64,000 bases of DNA, from the NCBI RefSeq assembly GCF_012030425.1, contig NZ_JAAUVN010000002.1:682001-746000 (forward strand), written 5' to 3'. Made by a program: the position numbers and the translations under genes. Below, piece by piece: positions 26,013 to 33,998 of this stretch. Each line of letters begins with the position of its first letter. Within the stretch, counting starts at the first letter, position 1. The notes beneath the pieces were generated by a model, which was given only the letters and a program-made list of their open reading frames with translations, was not told the DNA's origin and did not search any database. Origin of the DNA: Sphingobacterium sp. B16(2022). Lineage in GTDB: Bacteria; Bacteroidota; Bacteroidia; Sphingobacteriales; Sphingobacteriaceae.

Positions 26013-27443
26013 ATGTCTAAAACATATGATGTTATTATAGTCGGTTCAGGACCTAATGGAATTGCCGCAGGTATTACATTACAGAAAGCAGGATTATCTA
26101 CGCTCATCATTGAAGGTCGTGATACTGTTGGAGGAGGCATGCGTACGGCCGATTTGATTGAACCGGGATATCGACATGATATCTGTTCTGCTATCCATCC
26201 AATGGCTTTGGCTTCTCCGTTTTTTACCGCTTTGGATTTGAGGGCGCACGGACTGGAATTTATTTTCACGAAGTACCAGGCTGCTCATCCCTTTGATAAT
26301 GGTTCTTCGGCATTTTTAAGTCGCTCTATTTCAGAAACTGCCGAGGGATTAGGTTTGGACAGAAAGGTGTACCGCGATTTGATTGACCCTATTGTTTCCG
26401 AATGGGATTATATCGCTTCTGCAACAATGGGTCCTTTTGAATTTCCGAAACGCCCCCTTCTATTGGCTAAATTTGGACTGCAGGTTTTAAAACCAGCGGC
26501 TACAATGGTCAATAAATTCAAGGAAACTCATACAAGAGGATTATGGGCAGGTATGTCTGCGCATGCCATTCAGCCATTTACTAATATGGCTTCTTCAGCA
26601 ATAGGGTTGATATTAAGTGCTGTTGGACATAAATATGGATGGCCTATTCCTAAGGGCGGATCACAGGCTATTGCCGATGCATTAGTTTCCTTGTACACTT
26701 CTTTAGGAGGCGAATTAAAACTTAATTATTTTGTAGAAGATATTGATGAGCTGGCACCGTATAATACCGTTATGTTTGACCTAACACCGAAGCAGATCTT
26801 AAAAATAGCAGGACATAGATTGTCAACTGCCTACAAAAAAAAGCTAGAATCTTATCGCTACGGCATGGGGGTTTTTAAAATGGATTTTATTATTGATGGA
26901 GAAATTCCGTTTTTAGATGAGCGATGTGGAGATGCTGCTACTGTTCATTTAGGTAATACTTATGAAGAAATAGCTGCTGCTGAATCCCTGACATCAAAAG
27001 GCGGATATCCCGAAAAACCATTTGTAATGCTCGCTCAGCAAAGTAAATTCGATAACAGCCGAGCACCTGCCGGTAAAAATACTGTTTGGGCTTACTGTCA
27101 TGTACCTAATGGTTCGATCAGAGATGTTTCTGTTGCAGTTGAAAATCAGATTGAACGCTTTGCACCGGGATTCAAAGAACGAATCACTGCAAAAAGTACA
27201 ATGAATACAGCACAATTGGAAGCCTACAACCCAAACTATATTGGAGGAGATATTAATGGTGGTATTATAGATATCCGGCAATTATTTACCAGACCAACGG
27301 TACAGTTAAGACCCTATAGAACATCCAATCAACAGATTTATATTTGTTCATCTTCTACTCCTCCAGGGGGAGGAGTACACGGTATGTGTGGTTATCATGC
27401 CGCTAAAACAGTACTAAAAGATCGTTTCAATATTTTATTATAA
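26013..27443 (+). CDS. FAD-dependent oxidoreductase (phytoene desaturase/PYROXD2-like)
   Basis: 476 residues. The dinucleotide-binding motif is VIIVGSGPNGIAAGITLQKA at the N-terminus, followed by EGRDTVGGGMRTADLIEPGY; the C-terminus has the second FAD contact SSSTPPGGGVHGMCGYHAA. This is the amine oxidase/phytoene-desaturase superfamily, closest in pattern to PYROXD2-type proteins of unknown substrate; no carotenoid gene is near. No signal peptide. Starting 14 bases after the MBL/rhodanese gene, it is the last gene of the operon. Confidence 0.82.
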   Translation: MSKTYDVIIVGSGPNGIAAGITLQKAGLSTLIIEGRDTVGGGMRTADLIEPGYRHDICSAIHPMALASPFFTALDLRAHGLEFIFTKYQAAHPFDNGSSAFLSRSISETAEGLGLDRKVYRDLIDPIVSEWDYIASATMGPFEFPKRPLLLAKFGLQVLKPAATMVNKFKETHTRGLWAGMSAHAIQPFTNMASSAIGLILSAVGHKYGWPIPKGGSQAIADALVSLYTSLGGELKLNYFVEDIDELAPYNTVMFDLTPKQILKIAGHRLSTAYKKKLESYRYGMGVFKMDFIIDGEIPFLDERCGDAATVHLGNTYEEIAAAESLTSKGGYPEKPFVMLAQQSKFDNSRAPAGKNTVWAYCHVPNGSIRDVSVAVENQIERFAPGFKERITAKSTMNTAQLEAYNPNYIGGDINGGIIDIRQLFTRPTVQLRPYRTSNQQIYICSSSTPPGGGVHGMCGYHAAKTVLKDRFNILL

Positions 27444-27762
27444 AGGTAGTTTTAAATGATGTCGTACATCATTGCGAAAATCGCAATTAAGTGCATCACT
27501 TCATGATTTAATAGAATGGCTCATTAATCGTTATTATTATTATAGTTACTTTTCATTTTGAAAGCTAGATTTTTATTGTGTTTAACTCAGACATCTAAAC
27601 TTATTAATTCATCTGCAGAGATATCTTTGTGATGGATTTTTAATTTACCAGGTGTTTTTATATATATATAAAGAAAAAATGTTCATTATCTAATTGATTA
27701 TTGTAATAACTGAAAGTGTTGGTAAAACTTGGACTTTAAATTCTATATTGCGTTCCACTAAA
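27444..27762. other. Intergenic region with two adjacent short hairpins
   Basis: ATGATGT-CGT-ACATCAT (27456-27472) and TTGCGA-AAA-TCGCAA (27472-27486) follow the end of the seven-gene operon. They may mark its transcription end, although no T-run follows. The remaining bases up to the convergent lipoprotein gene hold no ORF I would defend. Confidence 0.4.
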
Positions 27763-28266
27763 TTACTTGCCAAGTACTACGATCTTGATTTCATTATCTG
27801 GTTCGAGACCACTAATACCTCCTCCAGTGTATTTGACGGTGTACTTTCCCGGTTTTATGGAATAGTTTTTTGCTAGATTAAATACAGTACTCACGCTATC
27901 ATGAGGAGGTACTTGAATATAACTTTCCTCAGGAGGCGGCATCATCCGTTTGGCCATAGGGCCTGTAAATTCGGCTTCGTTCCCTTGAACATCTATAATT
28001 TCCATGTATTTACCTAAAAAGGGTTCAAAAGGTGTTTCCCATTTACAAAAACGCTGCATCGTATCTGAGTGGTTTGCCACAGTGAAGGATAATATCACAG
28101 AATCGGTGGTTAAATTGTTAGAATCGGCTCTCAAATGTGTTGCCAGTTTGGGAGTTACTGTAAGAGTTTGTTTTGTTTTACTTGCAGAGCTTACTGTTTT
28201 TTGATTTTGGCAACCTGTAAACATTATAATTCCTACACCAATTATTAAAGAGAATTGACGAAGCAT
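27763..28266 (-). CDS. Lipoprotein resembling the deuterolysin (M35) propeptide domain
   Basis: 167 residues with lipobox MFTGC (Cys19). The mature domain reads LSFTVANHSDTMQRFCKWET, then MEIIDVQGNEAEFTGPMAKR, then GKYTVKYTGG: the same order of blocks as the immunoglobulin-like N-terminal region of bacterial M35 metalloendopeptidases (KWxTPxE, DxxGxxxxYxGxxxKR, GxYxVxY). No peptidase domain follows, so it is a free-standing domain, possibly an inhibitor-like or binding lipoprotein. It lies 20 bases downstream of another small lipoprotein on the same strand. Confidence 0.65.
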   Translation of the reverse strand: MLRQFSLIIGVGIIMFTGCQNQKTVSSASKTKQTLTVTPKLATHLRADSNNLTTDSVILSFTVANHSDTMQRFCKWETPFEPFLGKYMEIIDVQGNEAEFTGPMAKRMMPPPEESYIQVPPHDSVSTVFNLAKNYSIKPGKYTVKYTGGGISGLEPDNEIKIVVLGK

Positions 28267-28286
28267 ATTTTTTGAGCTTTGGTAGT

Positions 28287-28589
28287 TTATTTGAATGAAA
28301 TTTCCGATACTTCTATTAATTCAGGACCACTCTCAATTGGATAACCTAAAACTTTTTTACCTTTTAGAGTGACTGATTTATTAACAAATTCATCTAACTT
28401 GACGCGAGAGCTTTGCAATGCATAGGTTTTATTTTCCGAATTTATCTTATGTGTTCCATATTGAAAAGTAGTCATTCCTAACGGAGTTATTTCTCCTGTT
28501 AGAACTATTGTACTCATACCACCAGTCTTTTTCATTGTGCAGCCTGAAAGTAGGCCTACGAGCATGGATAATATCACGATCTTTTTCAT
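28287..28589 (-). CDS. Small lipoprotein of unknown function (100 aa)
   Basis: Lipoprotein signal MKKIVILSMLVGLLSGC (Cys17). The mature 83 residues are beta-rich (TIVLTGEITPLGMTTFQYGT, VTLKGKKVLGYPIE), suggesting a small OB-like or beta-barrel domain. I do not recognise a family. It is transcribed first in a pair with the M35-propeptide-like lipoprotein. Confidence 0.6.
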   Translation of the reverse strand: MKKIVILSMLVGLLSGCTMKKTGGMSTIVLTGEITPLGMTTFQYGTHKINSENKTYALQSSRVKLDEFVNKSVTLKGKKVLGYPIESGPELIEVSEISFK

Positions 28590-28942
28590 ACTTAAATAAA
28601 CGCAGAAAAACGAAGTAATGCTACAATTTTAATAATTAAAATGTTGAGGTCTAATACTGGAAAAATTCTATTATAATCTTTCTATGATTACTATTTATAA
28701 ATCGTTATTCATTAATAATTTCTCCGATTTAAAGTTTTATAAGGTATTCATTTTAGTACTTCTTTATGAATGATTTAGAATATTCTTGATTCTTCAAAAC
28801 AACGTTTTCGTGATTTATGCAATCGTTTGTTTCGTGTTTTTATTTTGTCAAATTTAAATAAAGAATCACTTTTATAGTAAACTAGAAGGTAACCAAAACC
28901 TATTATAGTTGTGAAATATTATAAACTTAAATTAAATTATCG
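28590..28942. other. Intergenic region between divergent lipoprotein genes
   Basis: About 350 bases of AT-rich sequence with promoters for both directions expected. I see no ORF or structured element; a TTTTG at about 28844 may be part of a -33 element for the metallopeptidase gene, without a consensus -7 box. Confidence 0.3.
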
Positions 28943-30280
28943 ATGAGAAAATTATGTTTTTATGCGTTTGTATTATCCTTGTTTAGTTATCTATCCTCAT
29001 GCAAAGTATCTGAGGGATGGGAACCTGTCATTTCTGATCCAGAACCACAAGGTTTAGCTATTGCAGATTCGGTCCAGCTTTTTAAAGTTACTCCATCAGC
29101 GGCGACGGTAGCAGATCGATTACAGTTTCGTGCCAATCACAACGATATGCAGGTCACAGGTTATTATGCAGCTCCAAACAGTACGATCACTGTAAATGTT
29201 CATGTAATTAATGGTAATACAGCGGCTCGACTTGCCATAGGTACTCCTTTTAGAGATAACATAAGACCTGTAAGGCAGTATTTCAATCTCACTTCCGGTC
29301 AGCAGACATTTACGGTTGATGAGTATGGTGGTTTGGTTTATTTAATCTATACAGCTAATAATTATACAACAACTGGGGAAATCGAGATTTCCTTTGATCA
29401 AGGATTTATTCCTGTTCCTTTCTTTCAAAAGGGTAAGACTACACATCAACAGTGGATAAGAACGCTCGATTCTTTAAAGAATAATGTGCCAGATGTTGTG
29501 TTTTCATCAGACCGAACAGTTTTAGTCGCAAATATGGACGAGGCTTTATTATTTAAAAATGAAGATCAGCAGCTTATTGTCAATCGCTTAGATTCTATTA
29601 TTAATTTTTCCAACTACATCAGTGGTTTAAGTGGTACAAGCGGACTTCATGCAATACCAGATAATAAACACCTGATTACTGTAAGAGATTCGGCGTCGGG
29701 CGGCTATATGGCCGCTGGTATTTCTATTTATTATACAGAAGGACTATCTTATCGTATGTTACAACCGAAATATCTTTCCAATACGAATGGCTGGGGTATT
29801 TGGCATGAAGTTGGGCATACTTATCAACAAAAGGGATGGACCTGGGGTGGATTAACGGAAACAACGGTCAATGTTTACTCGTTGGCTTCTGAAAGAGGTT
29901 TTGGCCTTCCAATAAGTCGAATTACAGCTAATAACTTATGGACGAAGCTAAGTAACTATTTTCTCAAACCTTTATCTGAACGAAATTATAATTCTGGAGA
30001 CAATGATCTCAAACTTATTATGTTCTATCAGTTACAATTGGCATTCGGAGATAATCTATATATTCAATTAAGTAGAATAAATAGAGAGGAAAGGTCTAAC
30101 GTTTCAAGCGATGAAGACAAAATGCGTTATTTTATGCTTACAACTTGTAAAATCACACAAAAGGATTTATCGGACTTTTTTAGAAAATGGGGATTAAAAG
30201 TTAATGAATCGGTTTATACAGAAATAGCTAATCTACAATTACCTATACCTGCTCAGGATCTTACTAGTCTTAGGGACTAA
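28943..30280 (+). CDS. M60 (enhancin/mucinase-type) metallopeptidase lipoprotein
   Basis: 445 residues. Lipobox YLSSC (Cys20) predicts membrane anchoring, probably at the cell surface. The zinc site is WHEVGHTYQQ (His288, Glu289, His292) with the downstream Glu306 in LTETTVNVYSL, the HExxH-x(n)-E arrangement of the M60 family. The N-terminal part (about 60-155) is a beta-sandwich typical of M60-like proteins. Characterised members degrade mucin-type O-glycoproteins, so a host or environmental glycoprotein is a plausible substrate. It is a stand-alone gene with no SusCD pair or carbohydrate-binding module attached. Confidence 0.85.
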   Translation: MRKLCFYAFVLSLFSYLSSCKVSEGWEPVISDPEPQGLAIADSVQLFKVTPSAATVADRLQFRANHNDMQVTGYYAAPNSTITVNVHVINGNTAARLAIGTPFRDNIRPVRQYFNLTSGQQTFTVDEYGGLVYLIYTANNYTTTGEIEISFDQGFIPVPFFQKGKTTHQQWIRTLDSLKNNVPDVVFSSDRTVLVANMDEALLFKNEDQQLIVNRLDSIINFSNYISGLSGTSGLHAIPDNKHLITVRDSASGGYMAAGISIYYTEGLSYRMLQPKYLSNTNGWGIWHEVGHTYQQKGWTWGGLTETTVNVYSLASERGFGLPISRITANNLWTKLSNYFLKPLSERNYNSGDNDLKLIMFYQLQLAFGDNLYIQLSRINREERSNVSSDEDKMRYFMLTTCKITQKDLSDFFRKWGLKVNESVYTEIANLQLPIPAQDLTSLRD

Positions 30281-30736
30281 ATTCATGCTCTAATCACTTT
30301 GATGCAATGCATTCAGAATTCTGGAAAATTTATTGCATTGTATCCTAAACCTCTCTTGTCTGAGAAATTATTTCTCGACAAGAGAAGTTTATTAGTAAAG
30401 CAGATTGACTGAATAAACAGAGCTACTTTCGTTTGGACAAAAACTAATTTTTAGAGTTATATTGCTGTTATATTATAGAATATTTCATTACCCTGATTTT
30501 ATATTCTAATACATCTAAAAAATCGTCCCTTTGTAATCTAAATTTCTTCGAGTTAAAACATGGCGCAGCAATTGTGATGGCAAAAATGTTTTAACTATAT
30601 TATATTTAAAACAATACCTTTATCATCATCGTTTATAAGTATGCTTAAGTGACTAGTACAAATTAATTTGAATTATTTAAAGTAATAACCCGTGACGATC
30701 GTCTACAAATGCATGGATGCTACTCATACCTTAAAC
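30281..30736. terminator. Intergenic region with strong hairpin after the metallopeptidase gene
   Basis: TCTCTTGTC (30352-30360) pairs perfectly with GACAAGAGA (30377-30385), and the interior TGAGAAA/TTTCTC extends the stem to about 15 pairs with a very short loop. It probably ends the M60 transcript, though only a weak T stretch follows. The remaining sequence up to the sigma factor gene shows no ORF. Confidence 0.55.
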
Positions 30737-31282
30737 ATGTCTTATAAAAAAACATCTTCAATATCCGAGGTCGTCAAAAACTATGGCTCACAATTGCTTC
30801 GTTTCATCAATGGAAAGGTTAAAAAGATAGAGGATGCTGAAGATATTTTGCAAGAAGTATGGTATCAGACAAGCCGGCTTTCTAATATCGACCAGTTGGA
30901 GAATATGAGTGGATGGCTTTATGCGGTGGCTAAAAATAAGATAACAGATCTATATCGTAAAAAGAAACCAGAATCTTTGGAAGATCATACCTATGAAGAT
31001 GATGAGGGAAAGATACAGATTAAAGAAATATTACTGGCTGATGATACAAATGATGCCGAGCTGAAAATGTTCAAAGATCTTTTTTGGGATCAGCTTATGA
31101 AAGCTTTGGATGAATTGCCCGAAAAACAGCGAAATACATTTTTATGGCATGAGATTGAAGATATGACGCTACAGGAAATAGCAGATCAGGAAGGAGAAAG
31201 CATAAAGACTATCATCAGTCGTAAAGGATATGCTGTGAAGCATCTGAGAGAAAGGCTTCGCGTGCTTTATAATGAAATTTAA
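30737..31282 (+). CDS. ECF RNA polymerase sigma factor
   Basis: 181 residues from the ATG at 30737 (MSYKKTSSISEVVKNYG). The frame continues upstream to GTG 30692 and ATG 30713, which add residues not matching the family start. Region 2 contains EDAEDILQEVWYQTSR and MSGWLYAVAKNKITDLYRKK; region 4 has LPEKQRNTFLWHEIEDMTLQ and EIADQEGESIKTIISRKGYA. It differs from the FecI-type factor in the window: no FecR follows, and a 122-aa membrane protein begins 16 bases downstream and could be its regulator. Confidence 0.88.
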   Translation: MSYKKTSSISEVVKNYGSQLLRFINGKVKKIEDAEDILQEVWYQTSRLSNIDQLENMSGWLYAVAKNKITDLYRKKKPESLEDHTYEDDEGKIQIKEILLADDTNDAELKMFKDLFWDQLMKALDELPEKQRNTFLWHEIEDMTLQEIADQEGESIKTIISRKGYAVKHLRERLRVLYNEI

Positions 31283-31298
31283 TATTAAAAGATAACTT

Positions 31299-31667
31299 AT
31301 GAACAATAGATTTAGTGGCAATAAAAAGAAAAAACTTTTTTTTATGATCCCTTGCGGAATCACACTTGCCTTATTATTTGTATGGGGAGTACAGTTACTC
31401 TGGAATGTACTTATGCCCGAAATATTTGGTTTAAAGATAATCTCTTTTTGGCAGGCTTTTGGTCTTCTACTCTTATCGAAGATTCTTTTTGGTGGTTTTA
31501 GATTTAAAGGCCGTAGAGGTGACATGTGTCATGGACATGATTTTAACAACCCTTCACAACAGTTCAGTGATGAGGATAGATCCAGATTCAAAGCAGAATG
31601 GAAACGTAGATTTTCAGCAGCTTGCCACGATCGGAATAGAAATGATGATGAAATTAAAAAGCAGTAA
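31299..31667 (+). CDS. Membrane protein linked to the ECF sigma factor (122 aa)
   Basis: Two hydrophobic segments (about residues 13-38 and 46-64) are followed by a soluble, charged tail with GRRGDMCHGHDFN and FSDEDRSRFKAEWKRRF. It starts 16 bases after the sigma gene, so the two are almost certainly co-transcribed; small proteins of this composition regularly follow this class of sigma factor in Bacteroidota. A role as anti-sigma or stress sensor is inference; the Cys-His-rich MCHGHD could bind a metal. Confidence 0.65.
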   Translation: MNNRFSGNKKKKLFFMIPCGITLALLFVWGVQLLWNVLMPEIFGLKIISFWQAFGLLLLSKILFGGFRFKGRRGDMCHGHDFNNPSQQFSDEDRSRFKAEWKRRFSAACHDRNRNDDEIKKQ

Positions 31668-31690
31668 AAGGAATATAGATTAAAGTAAAA

Positions 31691-31725
31691 AAGAGCAACG
31701 AAATTCATTTTGTTGCTCTTTTTTT
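31691..31725 (+). terminator. Intrinsic terminator after the sigma operon
   Basis: AAGAGCAAC (31691-31699) and GTTGCTCTT (31712-31720) form a perfect stem that is extended inward by AAAT/ATTT and followed by seven T. Confidence 0.9.
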
Positions 31726-31750
31726 ATACGCTACAATTTCTTTCAGGCCC

Positions 31751-31789
31751 ATAATACTTTGAAAAAAGATATTTTTTTTAAAGTATTAT
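31751..31789. promoter_or_regulatory. Inverted repeat upstream of the membrane protein/Hsp20 operon
   Basis: ATAATACTTT (31751-31760) is repeated as its exact complement AAAGTATTAT (31780-31789) around a 19-base A/T spacer, 57 bases before the ATG of the 96-aa protein gene. With the separate terminator already complete at 31725, this is better read as an operator or a regulatory stem than as a second terminator. Confidence 0.45.
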
Positions 31790-31846
31790 GGATTCAAGTG
31801 CGTCTTCTATCAAAAGGCCTTTAAAATAATTATAAAAAAACAAGAC

Positions 31847-32137
31847 ATGAAAAATAAAATTCGATTTATCATACCAAAGCTCTTAGGAGTAACAATCGTT
31901 GTAGGTTTACTGTCCTTCGTCATCGGACTGCTTTTTAAATTATTAGTAGCAGCTACGATCTTGAGTGCGGTAGGGATATTTATAGCAAGCAGGATGCGTA
32001 ATAAGAAATCTAAAAAAATGTTGCGGGAATATTGGACCCCCGTTGCACCTGATTTTAGAACAGATAACAGTTCGCCATTGCGTCCAGTTTCTCACGAAGT
32101 TCAACACACTAATTTCGCCATTATCCCGATCAATTAA
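31847..32137 (+). CDS. Small membrane protein upstream of Hsp20 (96 aa)
   Basis: One long or two short hydrophobic segments (about residues 9-46: LLGVTIVVGLLSFVIGLLF, LLVAATILSAVGIF) followed by a basic stretch SRMRNKKSKK and a polar tail. It ends 16 bases before the Hsp20 start, so the pair forms an operon. I do not recognise a family; membrane-proximal stress function is an inference from the partner. Confidence 0.6.
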   Translation: MKNKIRFIIPKLLGVTIVVGLLSFVIGLLFKLLVAATILSAVGIFIASRMRNKKSKKMLREYWTPVAPDFRTDNSSPLRPVSHEVQHTNFAIIPIN

Positions 32138-32153
32138 TTTTAATACAAAGACA

Positions 32154-32585
32154 ATGTTTAATAGAAATAATAACACCGCAGACTGTTTTGCTAAATACGG
32201 CAATTTAAAAAATCAATTTGAGCAGCAATTTGGAAAGTTTAGAAATGAGTTTTCTCGTGATATACGTCCACTTGTCAATATCGAAGAGAATAGTTCATTT
32301 TTTACACTTCAACTCTATGCTGCTGGTCTCAAGAAAGAACAGTTTAAAATTGAAATAAAAGATAAAATATTGACAATTTCGTATGAAGCCCCTGTGCAGG
32401 AACAGAGCGAAGAGCAGTATATGTACCGTGAATTTATTCCGCAATCTTTCAGCAGATCGTTCCAGCTGAACGAGCAGGTCTCCAATGTCAATTTAACAGC
32501 AAGTTATGAAGAGGGAGTTTTAACTGTGATCCTTCCAAAAGACAGCACATCTTATAGACCAGCCCAACATGTTAAGGTAGGTTGA
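32154..32585 (+). CDS. Hsp20/alpha-crystallin family small heat-shock protein
   Basis: 143 residues from ATG 32154. The frame is open from 32043 but that part overlaps the preceding gene and is not conserved in character. The alpha-crystallin domain (about 40-130) contains RPLVNIEENSSFFTLQLYAA, GLKKEQFKIEIKDKILTISY and the closing VNLTASYEEGVLTVILPK (the A-x-x-x-x-G-V-L-x-V motif). The C-terminal IxI/V-type tail is weak. It acts as an ATP-independent holdase in the cytoplasm. Placement after a sigma operon suggests envelope or heat stress control, though an independent promoter is likely. Confidence 0.9.
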   Translation: MFNRNNNTADCFAKYGNLKNQFEQQFGKFRNEFSRDIRPLVNIEENSSFFTLQLYAAGLKKEQFKIEIKDKILTISYEAPVQEQSEEQYMYREFIPQSFSRSFQLNEQVSNVNLTASYEEGVLTVILPKDSTSYRPAQHVKVG

Positions 32586-32612
32586 TAATTACTTGTGGTT
32601 TTGTAATAAAAG

Positions 32613-32643
32613 AAATGGCTTAGTGAAAACTAGGCCATTTTTT
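32613..32643 (+). terminator. Intrinsic terminator after Hsp20
   Basis: AAATGGCTTAGT (32613-32624) pairs with ACTAGGCCATTT (32629-32640) through one G-T pair, with a GAAA tetraloop and a following T-run. Confidence 0.9.
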
Positions 32644-33542
32644 CATAAAAATAATATGAATCGTTTGTTATTAACTTTTGAAGCCTTGACCAGTTGTATG
32701 TTTTTCTCAATGTAAGAGGGAGCACATACTTTTTTAGCCTTATAGAGTCGGTCAAGTTACTCAGCTAGGGACATTTTAGATTTAACAATAACTTTTTTGT
32801 CATTAACATGATTCTCTATGCAACGATATTTTACTGTTCAGCAACGTGATCATGTGTCGTATTGAAATTACTCTCTTGATCCAGCGACAGGGAGATAAAT
32901 GAAATAAATGAGTTATACTTTTTAGGTATCAATTATTAATTGATTGATACTTTTTTGTTATTATATATGGTTTAGGAAGCCGTATTGATTGTTTGTTAAA
33001 ATCAAGATATGTAAAATTCCAGAGATATTTTTGATTTTTTGGACAACAAAATTTTAATAGTCATATCATGAGAGATTGAAATATATAGTTTTGGGAATGT
33101 TGGAAAGCAATTTGGATTGGCAATGGATAACCAAACTTTAACTAACGAATCTTTGGAATTGACAGCGCTGAGATCTTTGTATTTATCAAAGCCCCATAGG
33201 ATGAACAGGACGGTTTTTTGACGAGCAGATCTTATTTATTTAATCTTTTTTTATTACCCTTATTTTCTTGTGATTTCGGGGTATATTATTTTATATATTT
33301 TGGGAGCGACTTAGGAATGCTTCGCTTTTTTTCTTAGGTTGTCTCCATTTTTTATGCGCATAGGGTTGGAAATATGAGGGGTGAGAAATAAAATAGAGTC
33401 ATTTTTTTGATGCAAAAATTGAATTAGATAATCACAAAATAGCATTTTTCAAAACTTTTTATTTGGGTAATTTTACAGCATGTTAATGGGGTAAAAAAAT
33501 ACAAATTACAAAATAGCTTAAAAATAAGATGAAAAATTGATT
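32644..33542. other. Long intergenic region, no gene seen
   Basis: About 900 bases between the Hsp20 terminator and the ElaA-like gene. Every frame is broken by frequent stops, and I see no tRNA cloverleaf, repeat or long stem. Some stretches (around 33100-33220) are less AT-rich and could be remnants of a lost gene, but I cannot identify one. Confidence 0.35.
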
Positions 33543-33998
33543 ATGGGAAAAATATATGCAATAAAATCATTTAAAGAACTATCTAATGAGGAGCTCTACC
33601 AAATATTAAAGCTTAGAAGCGAGGTGTTTGTGGTAGAACAGCATTGTGTTTTTCAGGATATGGATAACAAAGATCAGGAGAGTTTACATGTTATGTGCTA
33701 TATAGATGACAAGTTAGCTGCATATACTAGAGTTCTTCCGGAAGGATTGAGTTTTGAGGAAGTATCTATAGGAAGAGTAATTACATCTCCGCTTTATAGG
33801 GGGCTTGGATTAGGAAAAGAAATAATGGAACAATCAATAGCGGTTTGTGAAAAGCTGTTTGGTATTACGCCTATACGAATTGGTGCACAGCTTTATCTGA
33901 AAAAATTCTATAACGAATTCGGATTTGTGGAAATTGGTGATGTATACATTGAGGATGGTATCGTACATATTGAAATGGTAAGGAATTCAAATAATTAG
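33543..33998 (+). CDS. ElaA-like GNAT acetyltransferase
   Basis: 151 residues from ATG 33543; a TTG two codons earlier is less likely. The pattern is that of the ElaA branch: LRSEVFVVEQHCVFQDMDNK near the N-terminus, SIGRVITSPLYRGLGLGKE as the acetyl-CoA loop, and LYLKKFYNEFGFVEIGDVYI at the C-terminus. Substrate unknown for the family. Its end converges with the LysR gene with only a few bases of overlap at 33995-33998. Confidence 0.88.
   Translation: MGKIYAIKSFKELSNEELYQILKLRSEVFVVEQHCVFQDMDNKDQESLHVMCYIDDKLAAYTRVLPEGLSFEEVSIGRVITSPLYRGLGLGKEIMEQSIAVCEKLFGITPIRIGAQLYLKKFYNEFGFVEIGDVYIEDGIVHIEMVRNSNN

Noticed and set aside
32043..32153. N-terminal extension of Hsp20
   Set aside because: It overlaps the 96-aa membrane protein gene and does not look like an Hsp20 N-terminus.
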